From contig JBJKVP010000008.1 of the NCBI GenBank assembly GCA_045562535.1, positions 1-64,000 of the forward strand: DNA of 64,000 bases. Reading direction: 5' to 3'. Shown piece by piece: positions 9,956-18,364 of this stretch. The notes under the pieces were generated by a model that worked only from the letters and a program-made list of their open reading frames with translations, searched no databases and was not told where the DNA came from. The stretch is from UBA6926 sp045562535. Its GTDB lineage: Bacteria > Chloroflexota > Dehalococcoidia > UBA6926. The position numbers and the translations under genes are program-made. Position 1 is the stretch's first letter, and the number at the start of each line of letters is the position of its first letter.

Positions 9956-10687
9956 ATGGAAAATATAGATAGACGAATAATCCCAAATATTAAGCACGTG
10001 TATTTTGATTTTTTCAATACATTAGCTGAATTTTACCCTCCTAGAGAACAACTACAAAGACAAGCAGCTAACGATATAGGAATTGAAGTCGGTGAAGTTT
10101 TGCTGAAATCCGCCTATAAGACAGCAGACGCTTTTATGGGGGAAGAGAATAAACGCTATCCTTTAGCAAATAGAACTAGTTCAGAAGTGGATTCTTTCTG
10201 GACAAATTATGAGAAATTGTTGCTCACAACAGCAGGAGCACAAGTCACAGATGAAGAGGCAAGACTAGTTTTCAAGCAACTTTCTACACTAGATCAACGT
10301 TTCATTTTATTTGAAGACGTACTCCCAACATTACGCGATATTAAAAAACTAGGAATCTCTATTGGTATAATCTCTAATATGAACCAAGATTTACGCTCTA
10401 TCATTGATAAACTAGGAATATTAACATATATAGATTGCATTGCTACTTCTGGAATGGCAGGCTCAGCAAAACCAGATAAAGCTCTATTTGATTACGCGCT
10501 AGATCTGATAGGGGCACAACCAGATCAGAGTGCTCATGTCGGAGATGATTATGAAGGCGATGTAGTAGGAGCTATTAACGCTGGACTTTTCCCGGTATTT
10601 CTAGATAGAAATAATTTGCCCGAACATCCGAATAAGCACATTACATCGATACACTCTCTAAAAGAACTAATACCTCTTTTTAAGTGA
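9956..10687 (+). CDS. HAD-superfamily hydrolase with variant motif I
   Basis: Haloacid dehalogenase-fold hydrolase of 243 residues. Motif I is YFDFFNTLAEF: the nucleophile Asp18 is present, but the residue two positions on is Phe, not the Asp used as acid/base by most HAD phosphatases. Motif II is the Ser in IGIISNMNQD, motif III the Lys in SAKPDKALF, and motif IV HVGDDYEGDVVGA. The missing second Asp recalls L-2-haloacid dehalogenases (D-x-x-x-T), so phosphatase activity should not be assumed. It follows the HIT gene by 6 bp. Confidence 0.85.
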   Translation: MENIDRRIIPNIKHVYFDFFNTLAEFYPPREQLQRQAANDIGIEVGEVLLKSAYKTADAFMGEENKRYPLANRTSSEVDSFWTNYEKLLLTTAGAQVTDEEARLVFKQLSTLDQRFILFEDVLPTLRDIKKLGISIGIISNMNQDLRSIIDKLGILTYIDCIATSGMAGSAKPDKALFDYALDLIGAQPDQSAHVGDDYEGDVVGAINAGLFPVFLDRNNLPEHPNKHITSIHSLKELIPLFK

Positions 10688-10753
10688 ATAATAATGTTAG
10701 AAGTAGATCTTGGATTAGAGAGTATTTATTTAATATAAAATAGGAGCTCTAAA

Positions 10754-11659
10754 TTGGACATAATACAGGTATTTAGTAATGTAGTTCTGCCGGTTCTATT
10801 AATAGCAGCGGCAGGTGCTCTAATGCATAAATTCAAACCTCTCCAAACTTCATCTTTAAGCCAATCAATTCTTTATTTATTCAGCCCGGCTTTAGTTTTT
10901 CATGGTCTTGCAACAACAGAAATGCCATTAGAAAACGTGCGGATCATAGTTATATTCAGCATTATCTTATTAATAGCACTACTTGTCTTAGGTAACTTAA
11001 GTGCATTAATATTCCGCGTCAAAGGGACTGAAAAAAGAGCACTAGTTATAGCTGGAATTTTTATGAACGCAGGTAACTATGGATTACCAGTTGCTTACTT
11101 TGCTTTTGGGGAAGAAGGGTTTGCAACAGCGATCATATTTTTTGTTATCCAAGCAATTCTTGGTTGGACCGTAGGAATATTTTTAGCTTCCAGAGGTAAC
11201 CAAAGCAATCTGAAGGCAATATTAACAGTATTTAAAGTACCTACAACTTACGCGGCAATCTTCGGTTTTATGGTAGGGGCCTATTCATTAGAGATCCCTT
11301 CGTGGTTACTAAATTCCACTGATGTTTTAGGTGATGCCGCAATACCAGCAATGTTAATAATATTAGGAATACAAATAGCATCAAGCGCGAGATCTTATAA
11401 GATTAAGCCTATAATTCTGGCTTCAACTATCAGACTAGTCTTTTCAAGTGTGTTGGCATTTGTAATCGCATCCGCTCTGAATATTTCGCCGCTTGATTCC
11501 AAAATATTGATTATCGTTTCGGGAATGCCCACTGCTGTTTTTACTATAATATTAGCAACAGAATATGGTGGCGATCCAGAGCTATCAAGCAGTATAGTTA
11601 TTACCAGTACCTTAGCTAGCCTTATCAGCGTAACTCTGATGCTTTCGATTATCGGATAG
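10754..11659 (+). CDS. AEC-family (auxin efflux carrier-like) transporter
   Basis: Integral membrane protein of 301 residues with about ten hydrophobic segments arranged as two five-helix repeats, characteristic of the AEC/bile-acid-transporter fold. Conserved points are FSPALVFHGLA in the first half and GIFMNAGNYGLPVAYFAFG, the family's N-x-G-x-x-G-x-P loop. Substrates in bacteria include malate and other organic acids; nothing here decides which. The TTG start at 10754 has an AGGAG site 7-8 bp upstream. It converges on pyrF with an 8-bp gap. Confidence 0.87.
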   Translation: MDIIQVFSNVVLPVLLIAAAGALMHKFKPLQTSSLSQSILYLFSPALVFHGLATTEMPLENVRIIVIFSIILLIALLVLGNLSALIFRVKGTEKRALVIAGIFMNAGNYGLPVAYFAFGEEGFATAIIFFVIQAILGWTVGIFLASRGNQSNLKAILTVFKVPTTYAAIFGFMVGAYSLEIPSWLLNSTDVLGDAAIPAMLIILGIQIASSARSYKIKPIILASTIRLVFSSVLAFVIASALNISPLDSKILIIVSGMPTAVFTIILATEYGGDPELSSSIVITSTLASLISVTLMLSIIG

Positions 11660-11667
11660 AACTACTA

Positions 11668-12519
11668 TCAAGCGCGTGCAAGTTCAATTTGTTGCCTCAT
11701 TTTATCGGCTGACGTCCGGGCTGATACAGCAAAATCATCACCTTGGGAGCTGTATATTACACCTCTTGAAACATTCACGATTAAACCACCATTGTCGGCA
11801 TCTAAGCTTGCTTTAACACTAGATTCTAATTCGCCACCTTGAGCTCCTATGCCAGGCATCAAAATTGGCATTTCAGGGCATAGATCTCGTATCTCACGCG
11901 CCTCTTCAGGGTAGGTAGCTCCTACCACCAATCCTAGATTATTAGATACATTCCAGGATTTCGCTTTCAAAGCAACGACTTGATATAGAGGCATTTCATT
12001 TCCGTCCATTAAAACAGTAAGGTTTTGGAATTCGCCACCACCTGGGTTTGATGTTTTACATAATACAAAAATACCTTTGTTTGTATATTCGAAAAAAGGT
12101 TCTAAACTATCTCTACCTAAATACGGGTTAACTACTATGGCATCGAAACCAAATGTCTCAAAAACACCTTTTGCATAGAATGAGGATGAATTACCAATAT
12201 CATTACGCTTAGCATCCCCTATAACAGGTACTCTCCCATCTATAAATTCCACCAATTTCTCTACAACTCTATATCCTTCAGAACCGTGGTATTCATAGAA
12301 TGCAAGGTTAAGTTTGTAACAAGAAACGAGATCAACCGTTGCTTCTACGATTTCTTTACAAAATTCGAATAGATCTCTATTTCCCAGATACCTAGAGTCA
12401 GGATCTAGTCCAACACAAAGGAGTGATTGATTCCTAATTGAAGCTTGCTTTAAATTTTCCGGGAAAGATTGATCTGTACTTGTCAATATCTTGCTCCTAT
12501 TCGTTTGTAATTTTACCAT
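11668..12519 (-). CDS. pyrF: Orotidine 5'-phosphate decarboxylase (type 2)
   Basis: Decarboxylates OMP to UMP, the last step of de novo UMP synthesis. The sequence is the type 2 (longer) form: NQSLLCVGLDPD, CYKLNLAFYEYHG, VIGDAKRNDIGNSSSFYA with the catalytic D-x-K-x-x-D array, NPYLGRDSLEPF, and phosphate-binding GIGAQGGELE near the C-terminus. 283 residues. The ATG at 12519 follows AAGGAGAA; a second ATG four bases earlier is out of frame. No other pyr gene is close, and the gene is divergent from the flavoprotein gene at 12575. Confidence 0.93.
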   Translation of the reverse strand: MVKLQTNRSKILTSTDQSFPENLKQASIRNQSLLCVGLDPDSRYLGNRDLFEFCKEIVEATVDLVSCYKLNLAFYEYHGSEGYRVVEKLVEFIDGRVPVIGDAKRNDIGNSSSFYAKGVFETFGFDAIVVNPYLGRDSLEPFFEYTNKGIFVLCKTSNPGGGEFQNLTVLMDGNEMPLYQVVALKAKSWNVSNNLGLVVGATYPEEAREIRDLCPEMPILMPGIGAQGGELESSVKASLDADNGGLIVNVSRGVIYSSQGDDFAVSARTSADKMRQQIELARA

Positions 12520-12563
12520 ACATATAAGTTCTCCTTATCTTATCTTTTCTTGCAAATTCAATC

Positions 12564-12569
12564 TATAAT
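12564..12569 (+). promoter_or_regulatory. -10 element implying a leaderless mRNA
   Basis: TATAAT ends five bases before the ATG at 12575, so transcription would start at or next to the start codon. No Shine-Dalgarno sequence is present. The -35 position is unconvincing. Confidence 0.4.
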
Positions 12570-12574
12570 GTGGC

Positions 12575-13162
12575 ATGACTATTTCTGTTTTAGGTATCGC
12601 TGGTGGGACAAGAACGAACGGTAACAGTGAGATTTTACTTGATAACGCTCTCCTCGGAGCATCCGAAGCCGGGGCGGACACTACGAAAGTATCTCTTCTT
12701 GATCGCTCGATTTCGTCTTGCATATGTCCTCAATCAGAAGATTGTTTATTAACGGGTATATGTACAGTACAAGATGATATGCAAGCTATTTACAGCGCCA
12801 TTAGGTCTTCAGATCTAATATTTATTGCATTCCCGATAGCATTCAGATCAGTACCTGCTCAAACAAAACAATTGTTCGATCGAACCCAAGCTATTTGGGT
12901 TTCAAAATATTTATTAAAAGAGCGTATTCGAAATAAGAATACTGGGAAAGGATTTATAATATCCACTGCGGATACTGATAGTAGTAATGAATTTGATGGT
13001 GCTATTCAATCCACGAGATCATGGCTTGCAACAATTGACTTCAAAGAAGAACATCGTCTATTAGTGTCAAACGTAACCCAGATAAACGATATCTACAGTA
13101 ATACAGAAGCTTTAGAGACAGCGTACAAAACGGGTTTTAGTTTAGTAGAAACTTCAACCTAG
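12575..13162 (+). CDS. Flavodoxin-fold NAD(P)H:FMN oxidoreductase, iron-sulfur-flavoprotein-like
   Basis: A 195-residue flavodoxin-like fold. The N-terminal VLGIAGGTRTNGNSE is the FMN phosphate-binding loop (G-x-x-R-x-x-G-x-S). It is followed by a cysteine cluster C49, C51, C57 and C63 leading into TVQDDM, the layout of archaeal-type iron-sulfur flavoproteins and related reductases. FPIAFRSVPAQTKQLFDR is the second flavin contact region with the typical P-x-x-x-K-x-x-x-D-R. The gene is alone, divergent from pyrF and convergent with hflC, and may be translated without a leader. Whether a [4Fe-4S] cluster is bound depends on the unusual cysteine spacing; a plain FMN reductase is the alternative. 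Confidence 0.82.
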   Translation: MTISVLGIAGGTRTNGNSEILLDNALLGASEAGADTTKVSLLDRSISSCICPQSEDCLLTGICTVQDDMQAIYSAIRSSDLIFIAFPIAFRSVPAQTKQLFDRTQAIWVSKYLLKERIRNKNTGKGFIISTADTDSSNEFDGAIQSTRSWLATIDFKEEHRLLVSNVTQINDIYSNTEALETAYKTGFSLVETST

Positions 13163-13176
13163 TACGATCCAGTCCG

Positions 13177-14049
13177 TTAGTCTTCTTGCGTAGGTTCGCT
13201 ACTCTTAATATATCTAAAAAGCTCTGTGGTTTCAGGTAATACTAATGTTGTATCACCACCTTTGAGATTATCCAAAGCTTCTAGGCTTCGAACAAAACTG
13301 TAGAATTCTGTGTCTTCAGAGATGGATTCACCAAGGATTCTAATCGCTTCAGCTTCACCTTCTCCTCTTATTTTGGCAGCTTTCTCTGTCGCTTCGGATT
13401 GAATTGTTCTAGCGTCTAGGTTCGCTTGAGCTTCAATAATATCTTTCTGCTCCACACCTTCGGCCCTAAATCTATTAGCGATTCTACTTCTTTCACTCTG
13501 CATTCTCTGATAGACACTATTAGATACTTCAGTAGGGAAATCAGCACCAACAATTCTAACGTCCACAACTTCGATACCGAACTCGCGAGCTTTAACATCG
13601 CTTCTTGCTGTCACATCTCTCATTAAATCTTCTCTGCGATCCCTAATCACCTCTATTTGATTATGAGTAGCCACTTCTTCGCGAATCTCTGATGTAATAA
13701 TTGCCTCCAGCCTTGCAGCCGCTTCAGGCTCAGTTCTGACAACCTCGAAAAAGGTTCTTGGAGCTATGATTCGATACCTGGCATAAGAATCAATAACTAA
13801 AGCTTTCTTCTCCAATGTTAAAAATTCAGATGGATTGGCATCAAACCTTAGAAGTCTCTTTTCTAACCTATGTACTTTTTCCACAAACGGCGTTTTTATA
13901 TGTAATCCTGGGGCAATTTCAGTACGCTGATATTCACCCAACCTTGTAATAATTGCTTGTTCTGTTTGGTCAATAGTATAAAGAACTTGGTTAGCACCAA
14001 CGACTGCCAATACCCCCAATAGAACAATTATAAGAATGAAAGTTCTCAT
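13177..14049 (-). CDS. hflC: HflC, SPFH-domain membrane protease modulator
   Basis: SPFH/band-7 protein that forms the ring-shaped HflKC complex around FtsH and tunes membrane-protein turnover. The 290-residue protein has one N-terminal membrane anchor (first ~20 residues, ILIIVLLGVLAVVG), then the band-7 domain starting YTIDQTEQAIITRLGEYQ, and a charged coiled-coil region (QANLDARTIQSEATEKAAKIRGEGEAEA, split here: QANLDARTIQSEAT then EKAAKIRGEGEAEA). Its ATG overlaps the hflK stop as ATGA, so the two are translationally coupled. Confidence 0.93.
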   Translation of the reverse strand: MRTFILIIVLLGVLAVVGANQVLYTIDQTEQAIITRLGEYQRTEIAPGLHIKTPFVEKVHRLEKRLLRFDANPSEFLTLEKKALVIDSYARYRIIAPRTFFEVVRTEPEAAARLEAIITSEIREEVATHNQIEVIRDRREDLMRDVTARSDVKAREFGIEVVDVRIVGADFPTEVSNSVYQRMQSERSRIANRFRAEGVEQKDIIEAQANLDARTIQSEATEKAAKIRGEGEAEAIRILGESISEDTEFYSFVRSLEALDNLKGGDTTLVLPETTELFRYIKSSEPTQED

Positions 14050-15143
14050 CTAGATGAACCTCCTACTAATTCTTGCAACGGCAAAAATGGTTGGAGTTGG
14101 TCGCCAAATTCATTATCAATAATTATCAGTTTAAGCTCGGGCAGTACTTCCTGCATGGTTTCAATATACAGTCGTTTTCTAGTAGCTGTTGGATAAAGTT
14201 CATATTCGCTAAGTCGGGAGGAAAAACGAACGGCTTCACCATTTGCCTCGGCTATTCGTTCAACTTTAAAAGCTTCAGCGTCTTGGATTGTTCTTTGAGC
14301 CGTACCTCTAGCTTTAGGAACGATATCCTCTTTATATGCTTCACCTTCATTAAGATAGCGCTCTTTGTCCTCTCTTGCGGCAATTACATCCTTAAACGCT
14401 CCTTGAACCTCTTCTGGTGGCTGTACATCCTGTAGTTGGACGTTAACAACTCTGATACCTGCACCATAAGAATCAAGCAATTCTTGAAGAAGTATTTGAG
14501 TATCAACTTGGACGATTTCTTTGCCTAAGGTTAGCACATCGTCTATAGGCCTCTGACCTACAACCTGCCTTAGTGACGACGCTGTCGCGTCTTTTAAAGT
14601 ATTGCCATCAGGGGTACCTTGTGGATCCTTCACGTTGAAAAGAAAATTACCAGCATTTCTCACTTGATACTGAACCACCATCTGAACATCAACCAAGTTT
14701 TCATCGCCTGTGATCATCCTAGCTTCATTAGTCACCGCACTTACACTAGATTCACCAGAGGAATCAGAAAAACTACGGAAGCCAAGCTCCATACTTCTAA
14801 CTCGCGTAATACTAATAATATCAACTTGTTCAACCGGCCACGGAACTCGCCAATGCAAACCTTCTTCTATTTGGTCTCCATTCCACGCACCAAATGTCCG
14901 TACAATACCAACTTCACCGGGGTTAACAATATACACGCCAGATCCAGCCCAAATAGCAGCGGCAAGAACGATTAGTATGAAATAAAATTTACCAAACCCT
15001 CTATTACGAACGACACCGCCGCCTCGGTTACCTCGTCCAATACCTCCAAAAAGTTGACGGAACGGTCTTAAAAGTTCATCTAGCTCGTTTTCACCGTCTT
15101 GACGAGGCTGGTTAAACATAAATATGTTTCGAATATTCCCCAT
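14046..15143 (-). CDS. hflK: HflK, SPFH-domain membrane protease modulator
   Basis: Partner of HflC. 365 residues: a Gly/Arg-rich cytosolic N-terminus (GGIGRGNRGGG), one membrane helix (FYFILIVLAAAIWAGSGVYIV), then the band-7 domain (NPGEVGIVRTFG, GLHWRVPWPVEQVD) and a helical C-terminal part. The GLHWRVPWPVE stretch is specific to HflK. The stop of the Fe-S oxidoreductase gene directly abuts this ATG, so the transcript order is Fe-S oxidoreductase, hflK, hflC. No ftsH is visible in the window. Confidence 0.93.
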   Translation of the reverse strand: MGNIRNIFMFNQPRQDGENELDELLRPFRQLFGGIGRGNRGGGVVRNRGFGKFYFILIVLAAAIWAGSGVYIVNPGEVGIVRTFGAWNGDQIEEGLHWRVPWPVEQVDIISITRVRSMELGFRSFSDSSGESSVSAVTNEARMITGDENLVDVQMVVQYQVRNAGNFLFNVKDPQGTPDGNTLKDATASSLRQVVGQRPIDDVLTLGKEIVQVDTQILLQELLDSYGAGIRVVNVQLQDVQPPEEVQGAFKDVIAAREDKERYLNEGEAYKEDIVPKARGTAQRTIQDAEAFKVERIAEANGEAVRFSSRLSEYELYPTATRKRLYIETMQEVLPELKLIIIDNEFGDQLQPFLPLQELVGGSSR

Positions 15144-17315
15144 CTATTTTTTCTCAATTTCTATATTTTGTACGATCATTTCGGACAGATCTAAAACTCG
15201 CATGTTATCCTCTTGTCCTTGCACTTTAACACCGTCTTCAAACATTTGGGCACAAAACGGGCACGCAGTAGCTATTACGTCAGCGTCGGCATCTATGGCA
15301 TGTTGGGTACGACGATGATTAATTTTTTCGTCGCCAGGACCATCTTCCATCCACATATGCCCACCGCCGGCACCGCAGCAAAAAGCTCTGTTTTTATTTA
15401 AGGCCATCTCACTCATGTCAGTCACACCTGGTATTCCTGCAGCCAAATCTCTTGGAATATCGTATATGCCATTATGGCGACCCAAATAGCAAGGATCGTG
15501 GTAGGTAACTGTACCAAACGAAGGTGCTTCAGGTCCCGTCGAAAGCTCAAGTCTTTTCTCTTTAACTAGTTTATTTAGATATTCAGTATGATGCATAACT
15601 TCGTAGTTTCCGCCAAATTGTGGGTATTCATTCTTAATAGTATTAAAGCAATGGGGGCATGTTGTTATTATAGTTTTAACGGAGTAGCGATTAAGTGTCT
15701 CAATGTTCTGTTCCGCTTGGACTTGGTACAGATATTCCATACCAATCCGTCTTGCTGGATCTCCAGTACACGATTCTTCCTCTCCCAAAATCGCGAATTT
15801 AATACCCGCGTTTATTAATACTTTACCTGTTGCTTTTGCTATCCTCATACTTCTATCTTCTAAGGAAGCTGCGCAACCAACCCAATAAAGTACTTCAATT
15901 TCTTCTGGGTTTTCAACTTCGGACATAAAGGGTATCTCTAATCCTTCTGCCCATTCAGTTCTCGATCTACTCATACCGGTCCATGGGTGTCCTCTAGTTT
16001 CAAGACTACGTAGGGCTGCTTCAGCCGTATCTGGCAGTTTACCTTCATTCATCACTAGAGAACGCCTCATATCAACTATTGATGGAACATGTTCAATAAA
16101 CACCGGGCATGCTTCCATGCATGCTCCACAAGTAACACAAGACCACAAGTCTTCCTCACTAACAACTTCACCAGCAGGCGATTTTATTAGATCTTGAGGT
16201 ACTTTTGACTCATCACCACCAGCTGCAATAAGGGCAGGGCCAACCTCATCCATATATCCTTTAACGTTTTGGATAACCATCATCGGAGATAAAGTTTTCC
16301 CAGTAAGATTAGCAGGGCAGTTATCGGTACATCTTGCACATTTGGTACAAGCATCACCGTCTAGAAGTTGTTTCCAAGTAAAATCAGTTAATGAAGCAGC
16401 ACCGAAAGTTTCTCGTTCTTCCATATTTGGAATCGGCTCTAGCTTCCCTCTAACTTCTAAGTTTCTGAAAAACCAATTAGCAGGGGAAATCCATGTATGG
16501 GTGAATTTCGATATGGTAATCGCAGCGTACACCAAAGTAACAAGTACTGTACCTGAATGTACCCACCAAACAATAGGGTAAAGGTTTTCAGCAGATTCTG
16601 AAGAAATTGATAATAATTCATAGAATATAAAAGCAAATAAAAACCCTCCAGGGGACCAGATAGCCCAGTTGGGACCATCACCCACCTGATTAAGGTATTC
16701 ACTACCAACATGCGGCACATCTACAATCATTCTTAAGGCTTCTAAAGAAAACCCTTGTACAATCATTAAAATAGCAACTGTAAGGATTATCTTATCGTCC
16801 AGGATTCCTTTCGAATGTGGCTTTTTTATAATCCATCGTCTAAACACAGCCATCAAAAGGCCCGTTAATGCCATGATTCCACCAAAATCCCATACGAATG
16901 ACGAGTAAAGGTACCAATTCCCAATTGGCCAGGTTAAAAATTCTCGCTTTGCGAGAGGAAATAGAAATTCTTCTTCAATCGTGCCAACAGCGGTACCCAA
17001 AAACAACAGGGAAGCTCCCCAAAAAATAAGAAGGTGCATTATTCCTGCGTATCGATCACGCATAAATTTTTCGTGGCCATAACCTTGAGTCACGAGTAAT
17101 TTAGCAAAAGCAAGGCCTCTCACAATAGCTGCCTTATAGAAGGGAGTTCCCAACCTATTAATAGGGGATCCTAGCCTCCACAACGTAGCACGCTGATAAA
17201 GTCGATAAAAAATATAAATCGTAGCGTGGCCAGCGAGAGCAAAAAGCAACCATTTGCCATTTCCAATCAACATCATAAATTCTTTTTGTGGAATAACTGC
17301 CGAAACTGGGTCCAT
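15144..17315 (-). CDS. Membrane Fe-S oxidoreductase (NarI-like plus HdrD-like), probable EtfAB:quinone oxidoreductase
   Basis: About 723 residues. The N-terminal third has six hydrophobic segments with histidines, like the haem b subunit NarI. Next come two [4Fe-4S] motifs, CTKCARCTDNCP and CVTCGACMEACP, then two cysteine-rich CCG domains as in heterodisulfide reductase HdrD (VGCAASLED, TCPHCFNTIKNEY, DPCYLGRHNGIYD, FCCGAGGGHMWME). I use the ATG at 17315 (MDPVSAVIPQ), preceded by GAGGTG, not the longer frame to 17369. This architecture is that of the family shown to move electrons from reduced EtfAB to menaquinone. The divergent etfB-etfA genes 221 bp away support that role. FeS-containing lactate or glycerol-3-phosphate dehydrogenase subunits are the alternatives. 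Confidence 0.88.
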   Translation of the reverse strand: MDPVSAVIPQKEFMMLIGNGKWLLFALAGHATIYIFYRLYQRATLWRLGSPINRLGTPFYKAAIVRGLAFAKLLVTQGYGHEKFMRDRYAGIMHLLIFWGASLLFLGTAVGTIEEEFLFPLAKREFLTWPIGNWYLYSSFVWDFGGIMALTGLLMAVFRRWIIKKPHSKGILDDKIILTVAILMIVQGFSLEALRMIVDVPHVGSEYLNQVGDGPNWAIWSPGGFLFAFIFYELLSISSESAENLYPIVWWVHSGTVLVTLVYAAITISKFTHTWISPANWFFRNLEVRGKLEPIPNMEERETFGAASLTDFTWKQLLDGDACTKCARCTDNCPANLTGKTLSPMMVIQNVKGYMDEVGPALIAAGGDESKVPQDLIKSPAGEVVSEEDLWSCVTCGACMEACPVFIEHVPSIVDMRRSLVMNEGKLPDTAEAALRSLETRGHPWTGMSRSRTEWAEGLEIPFMSEVENPEEIEVLYWVGCAASLEDRSMRIAKATGKVLINAGIKFAILGEEESCTGDPARRIGMEYLYQVQAEQNIETLNRYSVKTIITTCPHCFNTIKNEYPQFGGNYEVMHHTEYLNKLVKEKRLELSTGPEAPSFGTVTYHDPCYLGRHNGIYDIPRDLAAGIPGVTDMSEMALNKNRAFCCGAGGGHMWMEDGPGDEKINHRRTQHAIDADADVIATACPFCAQMFEDGVKVQGQEDNMRVLDLSEMIVQNIEIEKK

Positions 17316-17425
17316 GTACGCACCTCTCGTGATCGGATTATTGACGCGAGTATAGCATGAATGACGCACAATTCCAGATAAAAATACGTCTATTTTCGAT
17401 CACAAACAGGATTAATACTATTTTC

Positions 17426-17455
17426 TTGACACAAAATTGTCGTAGCAACTAAAAT
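17426..17455 (+). promoter_or_regulatory. Promoter of etfB-etfA
   Basis: A perfect -35 TTGACA (17426-17431) and -10 TAAAAT (17450-17455, 5 of 6 matches) are separated by 18 bp. Transcription would start near 17462, giving a leader of about 75 nt before etfB. This is one of the two best sigma-70-type promoters in the window. Confidence 0.6.
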
Positions 17456-17475
17456 ATCACGGGTAATTTGGATGA

Positions 17476-17491
17476 TGGATTTATAAATCCA
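17476..17491. promoter_or_regulatory. 16-bp perfect palindrome in the etfB leader, candidate operator
   Basis: TGGATTTATAAATCCA reads the same on both strands and lies about 15-30 bases downstream of the expected transcription start. An outer inverted repeat, GGTAATT at 17462-17468 and AATTACC at 17507-17513, encloses it. The symmetry suggests a dimeric regulator site (FadR/TetR-type regulators of beta-oxidation would make sense) or an RNA hairpin; no regulator gene is adjacent. Confidence 0.4.
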
Positions 17492-17536
17492 CAAATTTTT
17501 TGACGTAATTACCAAATATATTGATTAGGAGATACT

Positions 17537-18328
17537 ATGCGGATAATTGTTACTGCAAAACAAGTACCTGATCCTGAGGCGCCCCAAAGCTCCTTCAGTG
17601 TCGATAGCGATGCTAAGAAAGTAGTAGTTGCTGCGAGTGTTCCAGCCGCAGTAAGCGACTATGACACTTACGCAGCAGAGGCAGCGCTAAGGATTAAAGA
17701 TGAGGTAGAGGGAACAACAGTCAGCGTCCTTAGTTTAGGCGAAGATCACGTTTTGGACGTTATTAAACGGCCTATAGCTATGGGTGCAGACGAACTGTTT
17801 CTAGTCCAAGATGAAGAGCTGGCTAATGGGGACGCGATGGCAATCGCCCATACTCTCGCTGCAGCTATAAACAATATGGGGGAGTTTGATTTGGTCATGT
17901 GCGGGCGACAATCCGCCGACCTAGATCAAGGGATAGTTGGAACTGGCCTTGCCGCGATTTTAGGCATTCCTGTTTTGACCAACGCTGTAGGAGTTAGATT
18001 AAAAGATGATTGGATAGAAATTGACCGTGCAGTAGAAGACGGAATCGATACTGTAGCGGCTCAACTACCTGCTGTTGTCACAGTGAGTAGCGAAATAGGT
18101 GAGGCAAGATATGCTACTATGCGAGGCATAATGGCCGCCAGAAAAGTGCAGCCAACTATCTGGAGTAAAGAAGATTTAACCTCTTTAGAAGATAGCGCAG
18201 CATTCACTTCCGTTGTTGACGTATTTGCACCAGAGAGTGAAAGCAACGTCGAAATGATAGAAGGTGATGATGCTGCAGATTCTGGAAGGTTATTGGCTCA
18301 GAAACTTCGAGAAGAAAGATTAATATAG
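17537..18328 (+). CDS. etfB: Electron transfer flavoprotein beta subunit
   Basis: Smaller subunit of the EtfAB heterodimer that accepts electrons from acyl-CoA and related dehydrogenases. The N-terminus MRIIVTAKQVPDPEA and the segments IKRPIAMGADELFLV, CGRQSADLDQGIVG and ARYATMRGIMAARK are diagnostic; the last is the beta-subunit region that contacts partners and the AMP/FAD pocket. 263 residues. An AGGAG site precedes the ATG. etfA follows after 36 bp. Confidence 0.96.
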   Translation: MRIIVTAKQVPDPEAPQSSFSVDSDAKKVVVAASVPAAVSDYDTYAAEAALRIKDEVEGTTVSVLSLGEDHVLDVIKRPIAMGADELFLVQDEELANGDAMAIAHTLAAAINNMGEFDLVMCGRQSADLDQGIVGTGLAAILGIPVLTNAVGVRLKDDWIEIDRAVEDGIDTVAAQLPAVVTVSSEIGEARYATMRGIMAARKVQPTIWSKEDLTSLEDSAAFTSVVDVFAPESESNVEMIEGDDAADSGRLLAQKLREERLI

Positions 18329-18364
18329 ATTGTTTATTGAATAAATTGATGGGAGAATTATCTA

